Assembly (NCBI RefSeq): GCF_004341035.1
Contig: NZ_SLXK01000013.1
Coordinates: forward strand, 1-64,000
Length of the DNA stretch: 64,000 bases
Reading direction: 5' to 3'
DNA from: Scopulibacillus darangshiensis
GTDB lineage: Bacteria > Bacillota > Bacilli > Bacillales > Sporolactobacillaceae
Shown here: one piece after another, positions 1 through 8,026 of the stretch
How positions within the stretch are numbered: position 1 is the stretch's first letter
Layout of the letters: the number at the start of each line of letters is the position of its first letter
Program-made: the position numbers and the translations under genes
The notes under the pieces: model-generated
What the model was told of the DNA's origin: nothing
The model's input: only the letters and a program-made list of their open reading frames with translations
The model's database searches: none

Positions 1-166
1 TTTCATTTTTTAGGTGAAAGTTATGGCATTGAAAACCCTGATATAACCCAATTTCTTGGGACATCGACATTAGACTATGAATATTTCAGGTTTAATCTAT
101 CAGTGAAATGCCTGTTTTTTTTAAAAACCGTTTTATCCACCCATAAAAATTTCAGGTATACCAAAA

Positions 167-197
167 AAAGCCTTCCTCAATGTGAGGAAGGCTTTCT
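167..197 (-). terminator. Rho-independent terminator of the DJ-1/PfpI gene
   Basis: A 13-bp perfect stem (arms 167-179 and 183-195) with a short loop is followed, in the minus direction, by a run of seven T. It lies 15 bases after the stop of the PfpI-type gene. Bases 1-166 hold no gene I can support. Confidence 0.85.
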
Positions 198-211
198 TAA
201 AGTTTATTTTC

Positions 212-724
212 TTATTGCAATAACTTTAGACTTTCGCGGTTAAATGCAGGGATATCGTCTGGTGTCCTGCTCGTAACAAGCTGATCTTGACAAACAACCA
301 CTTCTTTATCCTGAAAAGCTGCGCCGGCATTTTTTAAATCGACTTGAATGGATTTATAGCCCGTTACACTGCGATTCTTCAACGTTTCAGCGGTAATGAG
401 CAGCTGTGGACCGTGACAGATGGCAAAGACTGGTTTCATGTCATTCATAAAAGCTTTCACAAAGGCAACAAATCGGTCATCCGCCCTTAACAGATCCGGT
501 GAAAAACCACCTGGAATAAGCAGAGCATCAAAGCCGGCCGGGTTAACGTCATTAATTGAGGCATCCACAGTAATATCCGTGCCGTTTTTTCCTTTGATCG
601 TTTTATTTTTATCTTTTTCAATGATTGTTAACTCATGGCCAGCTTCCTGATAAGCGTTTGCCGGTTCCGTATATTCCGAGTCCTCAAACATATTTGTAAG
701 CACAACGGCTATCTTTTTACCCAA
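212..724 (-). CDS. DJ-1/PfpI family protein (YfkM / general stress protein 18 type)
   Basis: A class I glutamine amidotransferase-like protein of about 170 residues. The nucleophile elbow AICHGP puts the conserved Cys at about 103 followed by His 104, and there is an early acidic motif FEDSEY. Family members are proteases or deglycase/stress proteins in the cytoplasm; the substrate here is unknown. I place the start at TTG 724 because AAGGAGG lies nine bases upstream, whereas the two in-frame ATG codons (733 and 730) sit on or right against that site. The N-terminus GKKIAVVLT then matches the usual family start. It is monocistronic, with its own terminator. Confidence 0.85.
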   Translation of the reverse strand: MGKKIAVVLTNMFEDSEYTEPANAYQEAGHELTIIEKDKNKTIKGKNGTDITVDASINDVNPAGFDALLIPGGFSPDLLRADDRFVAFVKAFMNDMKPVFAICHGPQLLITAETLKNRSVTGYKSIQVDLKNAGAAFQDKEVVVCQDQLVTSRTPDDIPAFNRESLKLLQ

Positions 725-796
725 TGACATCATCCTCCTTAAGAGCTTGTAGTACACGTCTACCCGCTAAGGATTGGGTTAAAACATAGCTGCTGA

Positions 797-1141
797 CTAT
801 ACCGGTGTAATCGTATACATCCCCCGGTCAGTTTGTATTGTTATTCTCTTTTGATTAACTGAAACATCGTAAATATTTTCAATAGGAATGTCGTATGATT
901 GATAAGGAAGTGCCGCCTGATGGTTCTCGAAAAGGGTCTGTCCCCTGCCAACAAGTTGCAGGGATTGGTCAGAACCGTAATCGTCAATCGGGTCAAATTC
1001 TGCACCGATATCGACCCGTTCTAAATTTAGCATCGTTTGATCGGTATCACCGTTTTCTTCTTTGATAACTAAAATCCGTTCTTCCCCCCACTTCGAAAGG
1101 GATTGCTTGATCATTTGAATGTATTCTTGATTTTCCGTCAT
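797..1141 (-). CDS. Hypothetical protein, 114 aa
   Basis: I do not recognise this protein. It is small, soluble and acidic, with no membrane segment. The start ATG 1141 (MTENQEY) follows GAGGTG at normal spacing; an earlier ATG at 1147 lies inside the ribosome binding site. The C-terminal half has alternating hydrophobic residues (YDIPIENIYDVSV, RITIQT) that suggest a beta-rich fold. It is in the same orientation as maf and the small ORF upstream, so it may be cotranscribed. Confidence 0.6.
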   Translation of the reverse strand: MTENQEYIQMIKQSLSKWGEERILVIKEENGDTDQTMLNLERVDIGAEFDPIDDYGSDQSLQLVGRGQTLFENHQAALPYQSYDIPIENIYDVSVNQKRITIQTDRGMYTITPV

Positions 1142-1213
1142 GTTCATCACCTCAGGCGCTATTTTTCCCAAAACAAACGCCGTCTATGTTTTAGATTTTC
1201 TCGGATAAGCTTC

Positions 1214-1336
1214 TTAGATCTGTTGATTAACATCGGCTTCTGAAACACGGCACACTGTCTGTTCCCTTAATGCATCAGTATGTTGAAAAAGGGACTGTAC
1301 CTTCTTTGGACGCTTTGTTATTTGTAATATACTCAC
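1214..1336 (-). CDS. Possible small protein, 40 aa
   Basis: A GTG-started frame with GAGGTG six bases upstream encodes 40 residues beginning MSILQITKRPKK, ending at TAA 1214-1216. It is basic at the N-terminus with one Cys and no membrane segment. It fills most of the gap between maf and the 114-aa protein. I do not recognise it; only the well-placed ribosome binding site supports it. Confidence 0.35.
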   Translation of the reverse strand: MSILQITKRPKKVQSLFQHTDALREQTVCRVSEADVNQQI

Positions 1337-1420
1337 AAGCTTCACCTCATGCGATCATTTGCCCGCGTTTGTTCTACAGTATATATCGGTTAAGGTGATG
1401 ATTTTTTTAATGAAATATAT

Positions 1421-2023
1421 TTAAATAACATGTATCTCAAGGTCGCTTAACATATCGCTTAAGAGCGAGAGCGGCAATCCGACAACAGCGAAGTAATCGC
1501 CTGTTATTTTTTCTACAAAAGTTGCCCCAAGGCCTTGTATGGCATAGGCACCGGCTTTATCCATCGGCTCTCCAGATGCGATATAACGGTGAATTTGATC
1601 ATGTTGTAATGGCTTCATCGTAACCTGTGTCATATGATGGGCCACTTTTACCCTCCCTGTTGGGGCTTGGATACAAGCAATCCCGCTAAAGACTTCATGT
1701 GTTTCGCCTTGAAGTCTTTTAAGCATTTGAAAGGCGTCTTCCGCACTTTTGGGCTTGCCGAGAACCGTTCCTTCATGTACGACGATCGTATCCGAACCAA
1801 TCACAACGCTGTGTTCGCCTTCTATTTGTATACTTTCAAACGCTGCCTTTGCTTTTCTCATCGAGAGTTCCTCAACGATCTTCCTCGGTGGAAAATCTGC
1901 AGAAATCGTTTCATCTACATCATTTTTGCGGATTTCAACTGGCATGCCAAGTGTCCGGATCAGCTCCCTTCTGCGCGGGGATGAGGAAGCCAAAATCAGA
2001 GTTGGCTTAGTTTTGTTATCCAT
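1421..2023 (-). CDS. maf: Maf-like nucleoside triphosphate pyrophosphatase
   Basis: Hydrolyses non-canonical or excess nucleoside triphosphates to the monophosphate and pyrophosphate. In Bacillus it is linked to septum formation and housekeeping of the nucleotide pool. At 200 residues it has the usual family length. The signature SSSPRR is at residues 13-18, and the conserved GSDTIV and LGKPKS segments follow near residue 75-95. Start ATG 2023 has AAGGAGC upstream. In B. subtilis maf sits next to mreBCD; here it does not, so this may be a second paralogue or a relocated gene. Confidence 0.93.
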   Translation of the reverse strand: MDNKTKPTLILASSSPRRRELIRTLGMPVEIRKNDVDETISADFPPRKIVEELSMRKAKAAFESIQIEGEHSVVIGSDTIVVHEGTVLGKPKSAEDAFQMLKRLQGETHEVFSGIACIQAPTGRVKVAHHMTQVTMKPLQHDQIHRYIASGEPMDKAGAYAIQGLGATFVEKITGDYFAVVGLPLSLLSDMLSDLEIHVI

Positions 2024-2065
2024 AATGACAGCTCCTTAAAAAATTGATTATAGTCTAATCACTTC

Positions 2066-2905
2066 TTAGGATTTACGATAGACATATTGATCTTTTGGTG
2101 CTTTAACCTTTGTCCACTTTGTCACTTTTAAATAGGGAATTGTCTGTTTAAAGGGCTGATAGTAAATGGTAGACAATTTGCCCTCAACCCGGAGCCAATC
2201 ATCATCTTTGTACTTAACATCCTTTGGAAATTCAACCATCATGCCAAATACACCGGCGTCGGCAATACAATGAATGATGCCAAATCGGAATAAAAACAGC
2301 TGATTTTTTTTCAGTGCATCACCATGATATACAAAGCCCTTCATGGATATGGTTTTATTAGTGAATTCACCAGGGTAATTATAGATTGTTTCCAACGCTC
2401 TTAAATAATTTCCATCGTTGAGGACTAATTTATCCGGACTGCTGTATTTTTTCAAGTCGGAGGCGAGCATTTTTTGATACTGACTTGCTCCGTAGTAGAG
2501 CTTGGTATTGGGCCGCAAAATTTCATGATTAGAATATTGGTCGGTATCTTTATCGATCATGGCAAAATGAAAGCCTTTAGCTTTAACAATATTAGAGTTC
2601 AGTGTTGCAATCGGCAAGAAAATGCCTGTTACAAGTGGGAAAATCAAGATACCATAAACGAATACTTTTTTTAACAATGTATTTTCATCATGAGAATGAT
2701 CATGTCCACAATCACAGGATTGTTCCTTTTCCTTTCCCTCCATGTTCCACTTATATAACTGGTAAATGGATAGAAAGCCGAGGACAAAAATCATTGAAAA
2801 AGAAAGAAAGGAATATTTCATATTAATATACTTACTAATATCCCCTGTGATGTGCAAATGCATAAACAAATAGGTAAACCCAAATAGAATGATAAACCGG
2901 ATCAA
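2066..2905 (-). CDS. YcgQ-type membrane protein (TIGR03943 family), permease partner
   Basis: A predicted membrane protein whose family is nearly always paired with a DUF318/UPF0718 permease, as in B. subtilis ycgR-ycgQ. Two N-terminal hydrophobic segments lie near residues 2-20 and 30-50, followed by a short His/Cys stretch (CDCGHDHSHDE) that could bind metal, a third membrane segment, and an extracytoplasmic or soluble C-terminal domain with a typical GDAL/DWLRVEG pattern. The start is most likely TTG 2905, preceded by GGGGG; the gene begins 13 bases after the permease stop, so the two are surely coexpressed. Confidence 0.8.
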   Translation of the reverse strand: MIRFIILFGFTYLFMHLHITGDISKYINMKYSFLSFSMIFVLGFLSIYQLYKWNMEGKEKEQSCDCGHDHSHDENTLLKKVFVYGILIFPLVTGIFLPIATLNSNIVKAKGFHFAMIDKDTDQYSNHEILRPNTKLYYGASQYQKMLASDLKKYSSPDKLVLNDGNYLRALETIYNYPGEFTNKTISMKGFVYHGDALKKNQLFLFRFGIIHCIADAGVFGMMVEFPKDVKYKDDDWLRVEGKLSTIYYQPFKQTIPYLKVTKWTKVKAPKDQYVYRKS

Positions 2906-2918
2906 ACACTCCACCCCC

Positions 2919-3830
2919 TCATATGAATAATGCCCCGACAAAGACGAAGACGGCAATTGAGGAAACTAATGTAAGAACGAATTTCTTTTTAAACGTGCTT
3001 GACATCATTAACAAATTCTTAATATCCACCATAGCTCCAAATACAAGGAAAGCTACGAGCGGTCCTGTTGCAAATGTTCCTCTGAATGATGAGGCAATGA
3101 AAGCATCAGCCTCTGAACATAATGATAATATGAACGCCAACAGAATCATGACGAGGATCGCCGTCGCTTTGGTATCACCCAATGTTGTAAGGGTGCTCGT
3201 CTTGATATATGTCTGCATTGCTGAAGCCACGAAGGCGCCAATAACAAGAAATTTCCCTACAGAAAAAAATTCATCAACAGCATGATTTAGTGTTCCTTTA
3301 ATTTTACCGAATAACGTTGTCTTTTGGCCGTGGTCATGATTGTGATGGTGTTTATGATCATGACGATGTTTTTCCGCCTTTTTATTTATAAATTCACGGA
3401 GCTGATCATCATGGAAAAGATATGATATCAGGATACCGACGAGCAAGGATACGATAATCGCGAGACCGGAACGGTAAATAACCATTCGCCAACTGTTGCC
3501 AAACGCTACATAGGTCGAAAAAATAACAATTGGATTAATGATTGGCCCGGTCAACATAAAAGCAATGGCGGAATGCAGCGGCACACGCTTTTTCACCAAA
3601 CGCTCGGTAATTGGGACGATCCCGCACTCGCAAGCTGGGAAAAGCGATCCCAAAAAGGTTCCCAAAATAACCGAAGCGAACCGATTTTTCGGGATCCATC
3701 TTGCCACCATTTCTTCTGTTACAAACATTTGAATGATTGCCGATATGAAGACACCAACAACCACAAACGGCAATGCTTCTATTAAAATACTGATAAAAAT
3801 AGTATTCAATTGCAAGAATGATTCACTCAT
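2919..3830 (-). CDS. YcgR-type permease (DUF318 / UPF0718) with His-rich loop
   Basis: Integral membrane protein of 303 residues with about eight hydrophobic segments. It carries the family motif PACECG near residue 65 and TGPIINP near residue 93. Between the two halves is a cytoplasmic-type loop with a dense His/Asp run (HRHDHKHHHNHDHG), as seen in Zn/Ni/Cu transporters. Family members are proposed to export metals or small molecules; the substrate here is not known. Start ATG 3830 has GGGGAG nine bases upstream. Followed at once by the ycgQ-like gene. I looked for a Zur-type palindrome upstream and did not see one. Confidence 0.82.
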   Translation of the reverse strand: MSESFLQLNTIFISILIEALPFVVVGVFISAIIQMFVTEEMVARWIPKNRFASVILGTFLGSLFPACECGIVPITERLVKKRVPLHSAIAFMLTGPIINPIVIFSTYVAFGNSWRMVIYRSGLAIIVSLLVGILISYLFHDDQLREFINKKAEKHRHDHKHHHNHDHGQKTTLFGKIKGTLNHAVDEFFSVGKFLVIGAFVASAMQTYIKTSTLTTLGDTKATAILVMILLAFILSLCSEADAFIASSFRGTFATGPLVAFLVFGAMVDIKNLLMMSSTFKKKFVLTLVSSIAVFVFVGALFI

Positions 3831-3947
3831 CTCTCATTTCTCCCCAATTAGCAAAATAACAAACATCATTTTATCACAATGGGTGATTGAGAGTTGTTTG
3901 TGTAATTATTCCCATAATGACTAAGAATTTATGTCAACCGCCTGCGG

Positions 3948-4343
3948 TTATTCCACTGCTGTAATGACGTAGCCTGGTTGATGAATTAACGGGATGTCGT
4001 CCAATCTCGGTATATTCAGCAGATACCTGTTGATCGAAAAATGTTTGGTGATCTCTTGATTTTTAATCACTAGAGTCATGTGAAAGTAAAGTTGGAAATC
4101 GAAGCAATCTTCTTTTTCATATTCAAGTTCGATAAAGCTTTTGTCCTTTATTTGGCTAAAAATACTTTTACCAGGAATAATGCAGTGCCTCCTAGCACCA
4201 TCGGTCATATGTCCGCCCATTTCGATAGTCATTTGATCAATTATATCATTTGTGTTGTTGGCAAAATATACTGTATAGCAATACCCTTCGGGATCATGAG
4301 GCCTGTCTTCACAAATTGCCAGGAACATATTTTCCGTATCCAT
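3948..4343 (-). CDS. Hypothetical protein, 131 aa
   Basis: Soluble acidic protein beginning MDTENMFLAICEDRPHD. The longer frame (to 4445) is rejected because GGAGGGAGC sits seven bases before ATG 4343 and the upstream extension is rich in Asn/His and unlike a protein N-terminus. The C-terminal half has a beta-rich look (FDFQLYFHMTLVIKNQEI). I do not recognise a family. It stands alone between the permease pair and an intergenic stretch. Confidence 0.6.
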   Translation of the reverse strand: MDTENMFLAICEDRPHDPEGYCYTVYFANNTNDIIDQMTIEMGGHMTDGARRHCIIPGKSIFSQIKDKSFIELEYEKEDCFDFQLYFHMTLVIKNQEITKHFSINRYLLNIPRLDDIPLIHQPGYVITAVE

Positions 4344-4747
4344 CAGGCTCCCTCCATTTATATTTTTTAGCCAAAGGTTGGCATACTTCCTATGCCATGC
4401 GAAATTATTGTGATTATCGGATAAATTATGATGATTCTTGGACAAATTTAGAGTTTATCTTAAATAGAGTCGATTTTTTGGGATGAAAACATTCCGTTAA
4501 AGGCTTTTTGATCTCAGGGCACGTAAAATTCGTATGAAATCCGTAACTTTTTCAATTTATCCGTAAGTATTATGGTTTGTTCCGTAACTTCCCTTCTTCA
4601 CTAAGCTGGAAGTTCCTAATTTTATCTCAAATTGCTTTAGAAGTATAAAAAAAGCTGACCGAAAATCAAGCCAACTTTAATTGTTCCATTACTTGACATT
4701 CCCGTTGATGAAAATGGAAATAAATGATATATCCTAAAACCCACACC
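4344..4747. other. Intergenic stretch without a supported gene
   Basis: About 400 bases. It contains three short ccgtaa-type direct repeats between 4548 and 4600 and a weak hairpin near 4650-4680, but no gene, RNA or clear terminator that I can support. Confidence 0.4.
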
Positions 4748-5122
4748 CTATAGCCCTAACTTCTTCATGACTTTCTTTCGGTAAGAAGGGAACTTAGGGG
4801 AGTTTGACAGCTTCGTTTTCTCCATGAGCTCGTTGTACTTCAGCAGCTTTTCTGACAGTTCTTCTTGAAGCACAGCCTTTTTCTCATCATCTTCACAGTC
4901 AGCTATCAAACCTTCCAGGGACATCATCTCTTTGTTTAATTTCACCTCTTCGGGAACATAGCCGGAGTTCTTGAGAATTTTATAGCTCATACGAAGCTCC
5001 TCTGGGACACCTGATAAATCATCACATTTCAAAGGTTTTCCCTGCCCTTCCAGGTGATCAAAGTCGCCGTTATTCATCGCCTCACGAATCTTGCCTTCCG
5101 CAATCGTCGAAAAGATGTCCAT
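4748..5122 (-). CDS. DUF1992 / DnaJ-homologue subfamily C-like protein (YhdN type)
   Basis: Small helical protein of 124 residues. The family hallmark is complete: an N-terminal IAEGKIREAMNNGDFDHL followed by GQGKPL, then a long charged helix. The domain is found in bacteria and fused to J-domains in eukaryotic DNAJC28; its biochemical role is not settled. Start ATG 5122 is followed directly by the conserved region, so nothing is missing. Single gene. Confidence 0.85.
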   Translation of the reverse strand: MDIFSTIAEGKIREAMNNGDFDHLEGQGKPLKCDDLSGVPEELRMSYKILKNSGYVPEEVKLNKEMMSLEGLIADCEDDEKKAVLQEELSEKLLKYNELMEKTKLSNSPKFPSYRKKVMKKLGL

Positions 5123-5304
5123 CCGGCTTCATCCTCTTTCTTAAGAGTGATTTACTATTATTATATTATGATTTTCCCATACAATCGACATTCATGTCCC
5201 GACATTTGAAAATGTGCGTAAAGCTTAAGACATCTGCCAATTTTTATATGCGTGCATGGGAATATATTGATTATAAGATGAAATAGATTAGGGAGGATCT
5301 CGCT

Positions 5305-6252
5305 ATGAGAAAAATTAAATGCGGAAATCTCGATCCAGAGTATTTGACAGATACACAGCTTATTTTGGACAATGTGAACAGGTTGGGATTGAACACGGTT
5401 AATGTTCCTTTTCAAGTAGATGTCCCAAGCCCAACTTCAAATACCATGTCACTGAATAAGAAAAGGTACAAATATTCCAAAAGGATTGTTCAAAAACTGC
5501 ATAACAAAGGGATTAAAGTGATTCTAGAACCCTTCACTTACATTTCAGGAGGGGAACAGGGTGAAACGGCATGGAATCCAAGGAATAAATTCGTTTGGTT
5601 CAAAAATTGGACTAAGATATGCCGGCGATTAGTTAAAGACGTTGCCATACCCTATCAGGTTTGGTGCTTTAATGTCGCATCCGGTTTAGGCCACATGGAA
5701 TATGATAAAAAAAGTGGCACCTATCCTTATACTAGACAATGGCATAAACTTTTTTCCTCCATTCGCCGCCTATATAAAGGAAAAGTCATTTACCGCACCA
5801 ACTATTGGTATGAAGACACATCAAGGGATTTAAAGAAGAATAATCCCTTATGGAAAAATGCTGATTTCGTTGCAATTGATACCTGGTTTGAACTCGATAA
5901 CAATGCCTCCCCCAGCGTTGATGACTTAGTAGCAGACCTGCATTCTACTGAGGTCTACAATCGCCATCAGAATGTTTATCGAGAAATTAAAGATATGGCT
6001 ATTGCGACTGGAAAGGACATTTTCTTCGGAGGCTTCGGTTGTCCGAGTTTAAATTACGGTGCAAAATTTCCTTGGGATGTCGCTATTTCCGATGTATACA
6101 ATGAAGATGTCCAAGCAAATTTGTTCCAAGCATACGAAAAAGTTTTTTCGAATGCAGATTTCTTCCTTGGATACAGTGTATGGACGATTAATTCCGAGGA
6201 TTCCTACAAGGTCATTGGGAAGAAGGCGGAGACTATCGTTAGGAACTTTTAG
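5305..6252 (+). CDS. TIM-barrel protein resembling glycoside hydrolase family 113
   Basis: 315 residues with no signal peptide or membrane segment. The strand/helix pattern (LGLNTVNVPFQ, GIKVILEPFTYI, DFVAIDTWFEL, FLGYSVWTI) fits a GH113/GTA-TIM-like barrel. In true GH113 mannanases two strand ends carry catalytic Glu. By eye the equivalent places here read WCFNVASG and FFGGFGCPSLN, with no Glu at either, so activity is doubtful. GGGAGG lies upstream of ATG 5305. It precedes, in the same direction, a GT2 synthase and a DUF2334 protein, suggesting a role in making or trimming a polysaccharide. A 425-base gap separates them. Confidence 0.55.
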   Translation: MRKIKCGNLDPEYLTDTQLILDNVNRLGLNTVNVPFQVDVPSPTSNTMSLNKKRYKYSKRIVQKLHNKGIKVILEPFTYISGGEQGETAWNPRNKFVWFKNWTKICRRLVKDVAIPYQVWCFNVASGLGHMEYDKKSGTYPYTRQWHKLFSSIRRLYKGKVIYRTNYWYEDTSRDLKKNNPLWKNADFVAIDTWFELDNNASPSVDDLVADLHSTEVYNRHQNVYREIKDMAIATGKDIFFGGFGCPSLNYGAKFPWDVAISDVYNEDVQANLFQAYEKVFSNADFFLGYSVWTINSEDSYKVIGKKAETIVRNF

Positions 6253-6348
6253 TAAAAAATAATCCGGTTGACAGGAGAATCCTTGTCATAGCAAATGGAA
6301 AAGAGCGCGGAAGAACATACAAACTGCAATAAAAAGCTTCACTCGTTC

Positions 6349-6431
6349 ATTATAGGACTCAGATTCCGTTATTTGCTAAAAATTAGCTCAAATGACCGCT
6401 TGAATGACCGAATAACGGAACCACACAGTCC
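6349..6431. repeat. Imperfect inverted repeat sharing a 20-base core with 37346-37365
   Basis: Bases 6349-6368 (ATTATAGGACTCAGATTCCG) occur again exactly at 37346-37365. Here the core continues into a partly self-complementary unit: 6355-6373 can pair with 6411-6431 (TTCCGTTATT against AATAACGGAA, plus GGACT against AGTCC). The 6253-6677 gap holds this element, a terminator and otherwise no gene. Confidence 0.55.
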
Positions 6432-6498
6432 GATAAAAATCCTAACAATAGGCGTGGGGAACGTCATTTATATAAATAATTAACGATTTATCCGAAAA

Positions 6499-6524
6499 AC
6501 GAACACCTGCCGTGCTGGTGTCCG
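6499..6524 (+). terminator. Rho-independent terminator
   Basis: A hairpin with arms ACGAACACC and GGTGTCCGT (one mismatch) is followed by eight T on the plus strand. It would end transcription of the GH113-like gene before the GT2 gene. Confidence 0.75.
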
Positions 6525-6677
6525 TTTTTTTTATTTGTCCTAAGTCCATTTGGCAAAGTCATCGTAATGAAAATAAAACTTAAAGCATATTCTTTGTATA
6601 GTCATTTTTTCTTATAACAATCGACACTGAAAATGGAACTATCAGTAAATTTACTTTTGCAAAATAGGAGGGACAAA

Positions 6678-8015
6678 ATGAATTATGTAAGCTTTAGCCT
6701 TATCATTTTTCAGTGTCTATTAATCCTTTTTTGGGGTTATTGGCTATTTATTAGTCTATTTGGATTTTGGGAGCCTCGCAAACTAAAAGAGAAAAGCCCT
6801 AAGAAAAGATTCCTGCTCCTCATTCCGGCGCATAACGAAGAAACAGTAATAGGCAGTCTTGTGGAAAATCTGCTCAATTTAGATTATCCTGATAAGCTTT
6901 ATGATATTTTGGTCATTGCCGACAATTGCACCGATACAACACCTGACCTTGTTCACATGCTCGGGGCGAGTGTCATTAAGCATAGCTCTCCCCCGGATGA
7001 ACCCAAAGGCAAGCCATATGCCATCCGCTATGCTCTTGAACAAATCGGCAGCGATTTAACCAAAAAGTATGATGGTGTTGCTGTCTTCGATGCTGATAAC
7101 TTAGTTTCCGCAAATTATCTAAAAGAAATGAACAAGCATTTTTTGAAAGGCGACAAGGTCGTACAATGTTTCCTAGATTCAAAAAATCCTGAGGATAATT
7201 GGGTAACGCTAGCTTACTCTACCTCATTTTATTTCGCAAACCGGTTCTTCCAATTGGCAAAGACACGTTTGGGATTAAGCAACTTTATAGGCGGAACTGG
7301 CTTTTGTGTTGATTCCAAACTCTTAGAAGAGATTGGCTGGACAGCTAAATCTTTAACTGAGGACCTAGAATTTACGATCCAATGCATTTTAAGAGGAATC
7401 CCTGTGAACTGGTGCCACACGGCAAGGGTTTTTGACGAGAAGCCGGAAAGCTTTAAAGCATCATGTGTGCAGCGGATGAGATGGGCCAGAGGACATTGGG
7501 ATGTGACATTCAGATACTCTCATAAGCTATTAATGCGGGCATTTTTCAAATGTGATATAAAAGCCATCGACGCCTTTTTATATCTTATCAACCCTGGAAA
7601 AATGGTTTTGGCGGCATTGACAAGTTTACTGCTCTTTTTTGACTTTACTCATAATGAACTGTGGGTCGGTTCGGTCATCCCCTGGTATGCCTGGGTATTA
7701 TTTATCATCTATTATTTTATGTTTATTGCCTATCCAATGGTTGTCGACATTGGCATAAAAAGCTTTGGAAAAATACTTAAAGCTTGTCTTTCGATGTCGA
7801 TGATGTTCTATTCAAACGTGCCTTTGTACTTTTGGGCCTTTTTCACCAAAAAAAATAAAACATGGAAGCGAACTGATCATACAAAAAATATCTCAATAAG
7901 TGAAATGAATGAAAAAACGGGAATGGAGGGTGTCAAGAAAACTATAGCATTTGAGGAAATAAATATGACCATGAACCAAGTTGCGCTTTCCGAAGAAAAA
8001 AATCAAACCATTTAG
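6678..8015 (+). CDS. Membrane family 2 glycosyltransferase (YdaM-like polysaccharide synthase)
   Basis: Processive beta-glycosyltransferase of the cellulose/hyaluronan synthase type, using a nucleotide sugar at the inner face of the membrane. One N-terminal membrane segment (residues 5-30) is followed by the GT-A domain with DAD at 138-140, TED at 227-229 and QRMRW at 265-269, then three to four C-terminal membrane segments. The start ATG 6678 has AGGAGGG five bases upstream; the longer in-frame version from 6633 is rejected. It is 11 bases from the DUF2334 gene. In B. subtilis the homologous pair is ydaM/ydaL of the ydaJKLMN exopolysaccharide operon; no ydaK or ydaN partner is present here. 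Confidence 0.85.
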   Translation: MNYVSFSLIIFQCLLILFWGYWLFISLFGFWEPRKLKEKSPKKRFLLLIPAHNEETVIGSLVENLLNLDYPDKLYDILVIADNCTDTTPDLVHMLGASVIKHSSPPDEPKGKPYAIRYALEQIGSDLTKKYDGVAVFDADNLVSANYLKEMNKHFLKGDKVVQCFLDSKNPEDNWVTLAYSTSFYFANRFFQLAKTRLGLSNFIGGTGFCVDSKLLEEIGWTAKSLTEDLEFTIQCILRGIPVNWCHTARVFDEKPESFKASCVQRMRWARGHWDVTFRYSHKLLMRAFFKCDIKAIDAFLYLINPGKMVLAALTSLLLFFDFTHNELWVGSVIPWYAWVLFIIYYFMFIAYPMVVDIGIKSFGKILKACLSMSMMFYSNVPLYFWAFFTKKNKTWKRTDHTKNISISEMNEKTGMEGVKKTIAFEEINMTMNQVALSEEKNQTI

Positions 8016-8026
8016 GAGGCTGCCTT

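Noticed and set aside
1-243. Open reading frame on the plus strand from the window edge, about 80 codons without a stop
   Set aside because: It reads through a strong terminator and into the PfpI gene on the other strand, has no start in view and no recognisable protein features.
3831-3900. Zur-type operator before the permease pair
   Set aside because: No palindrome close to the known Zur consensus could be found.
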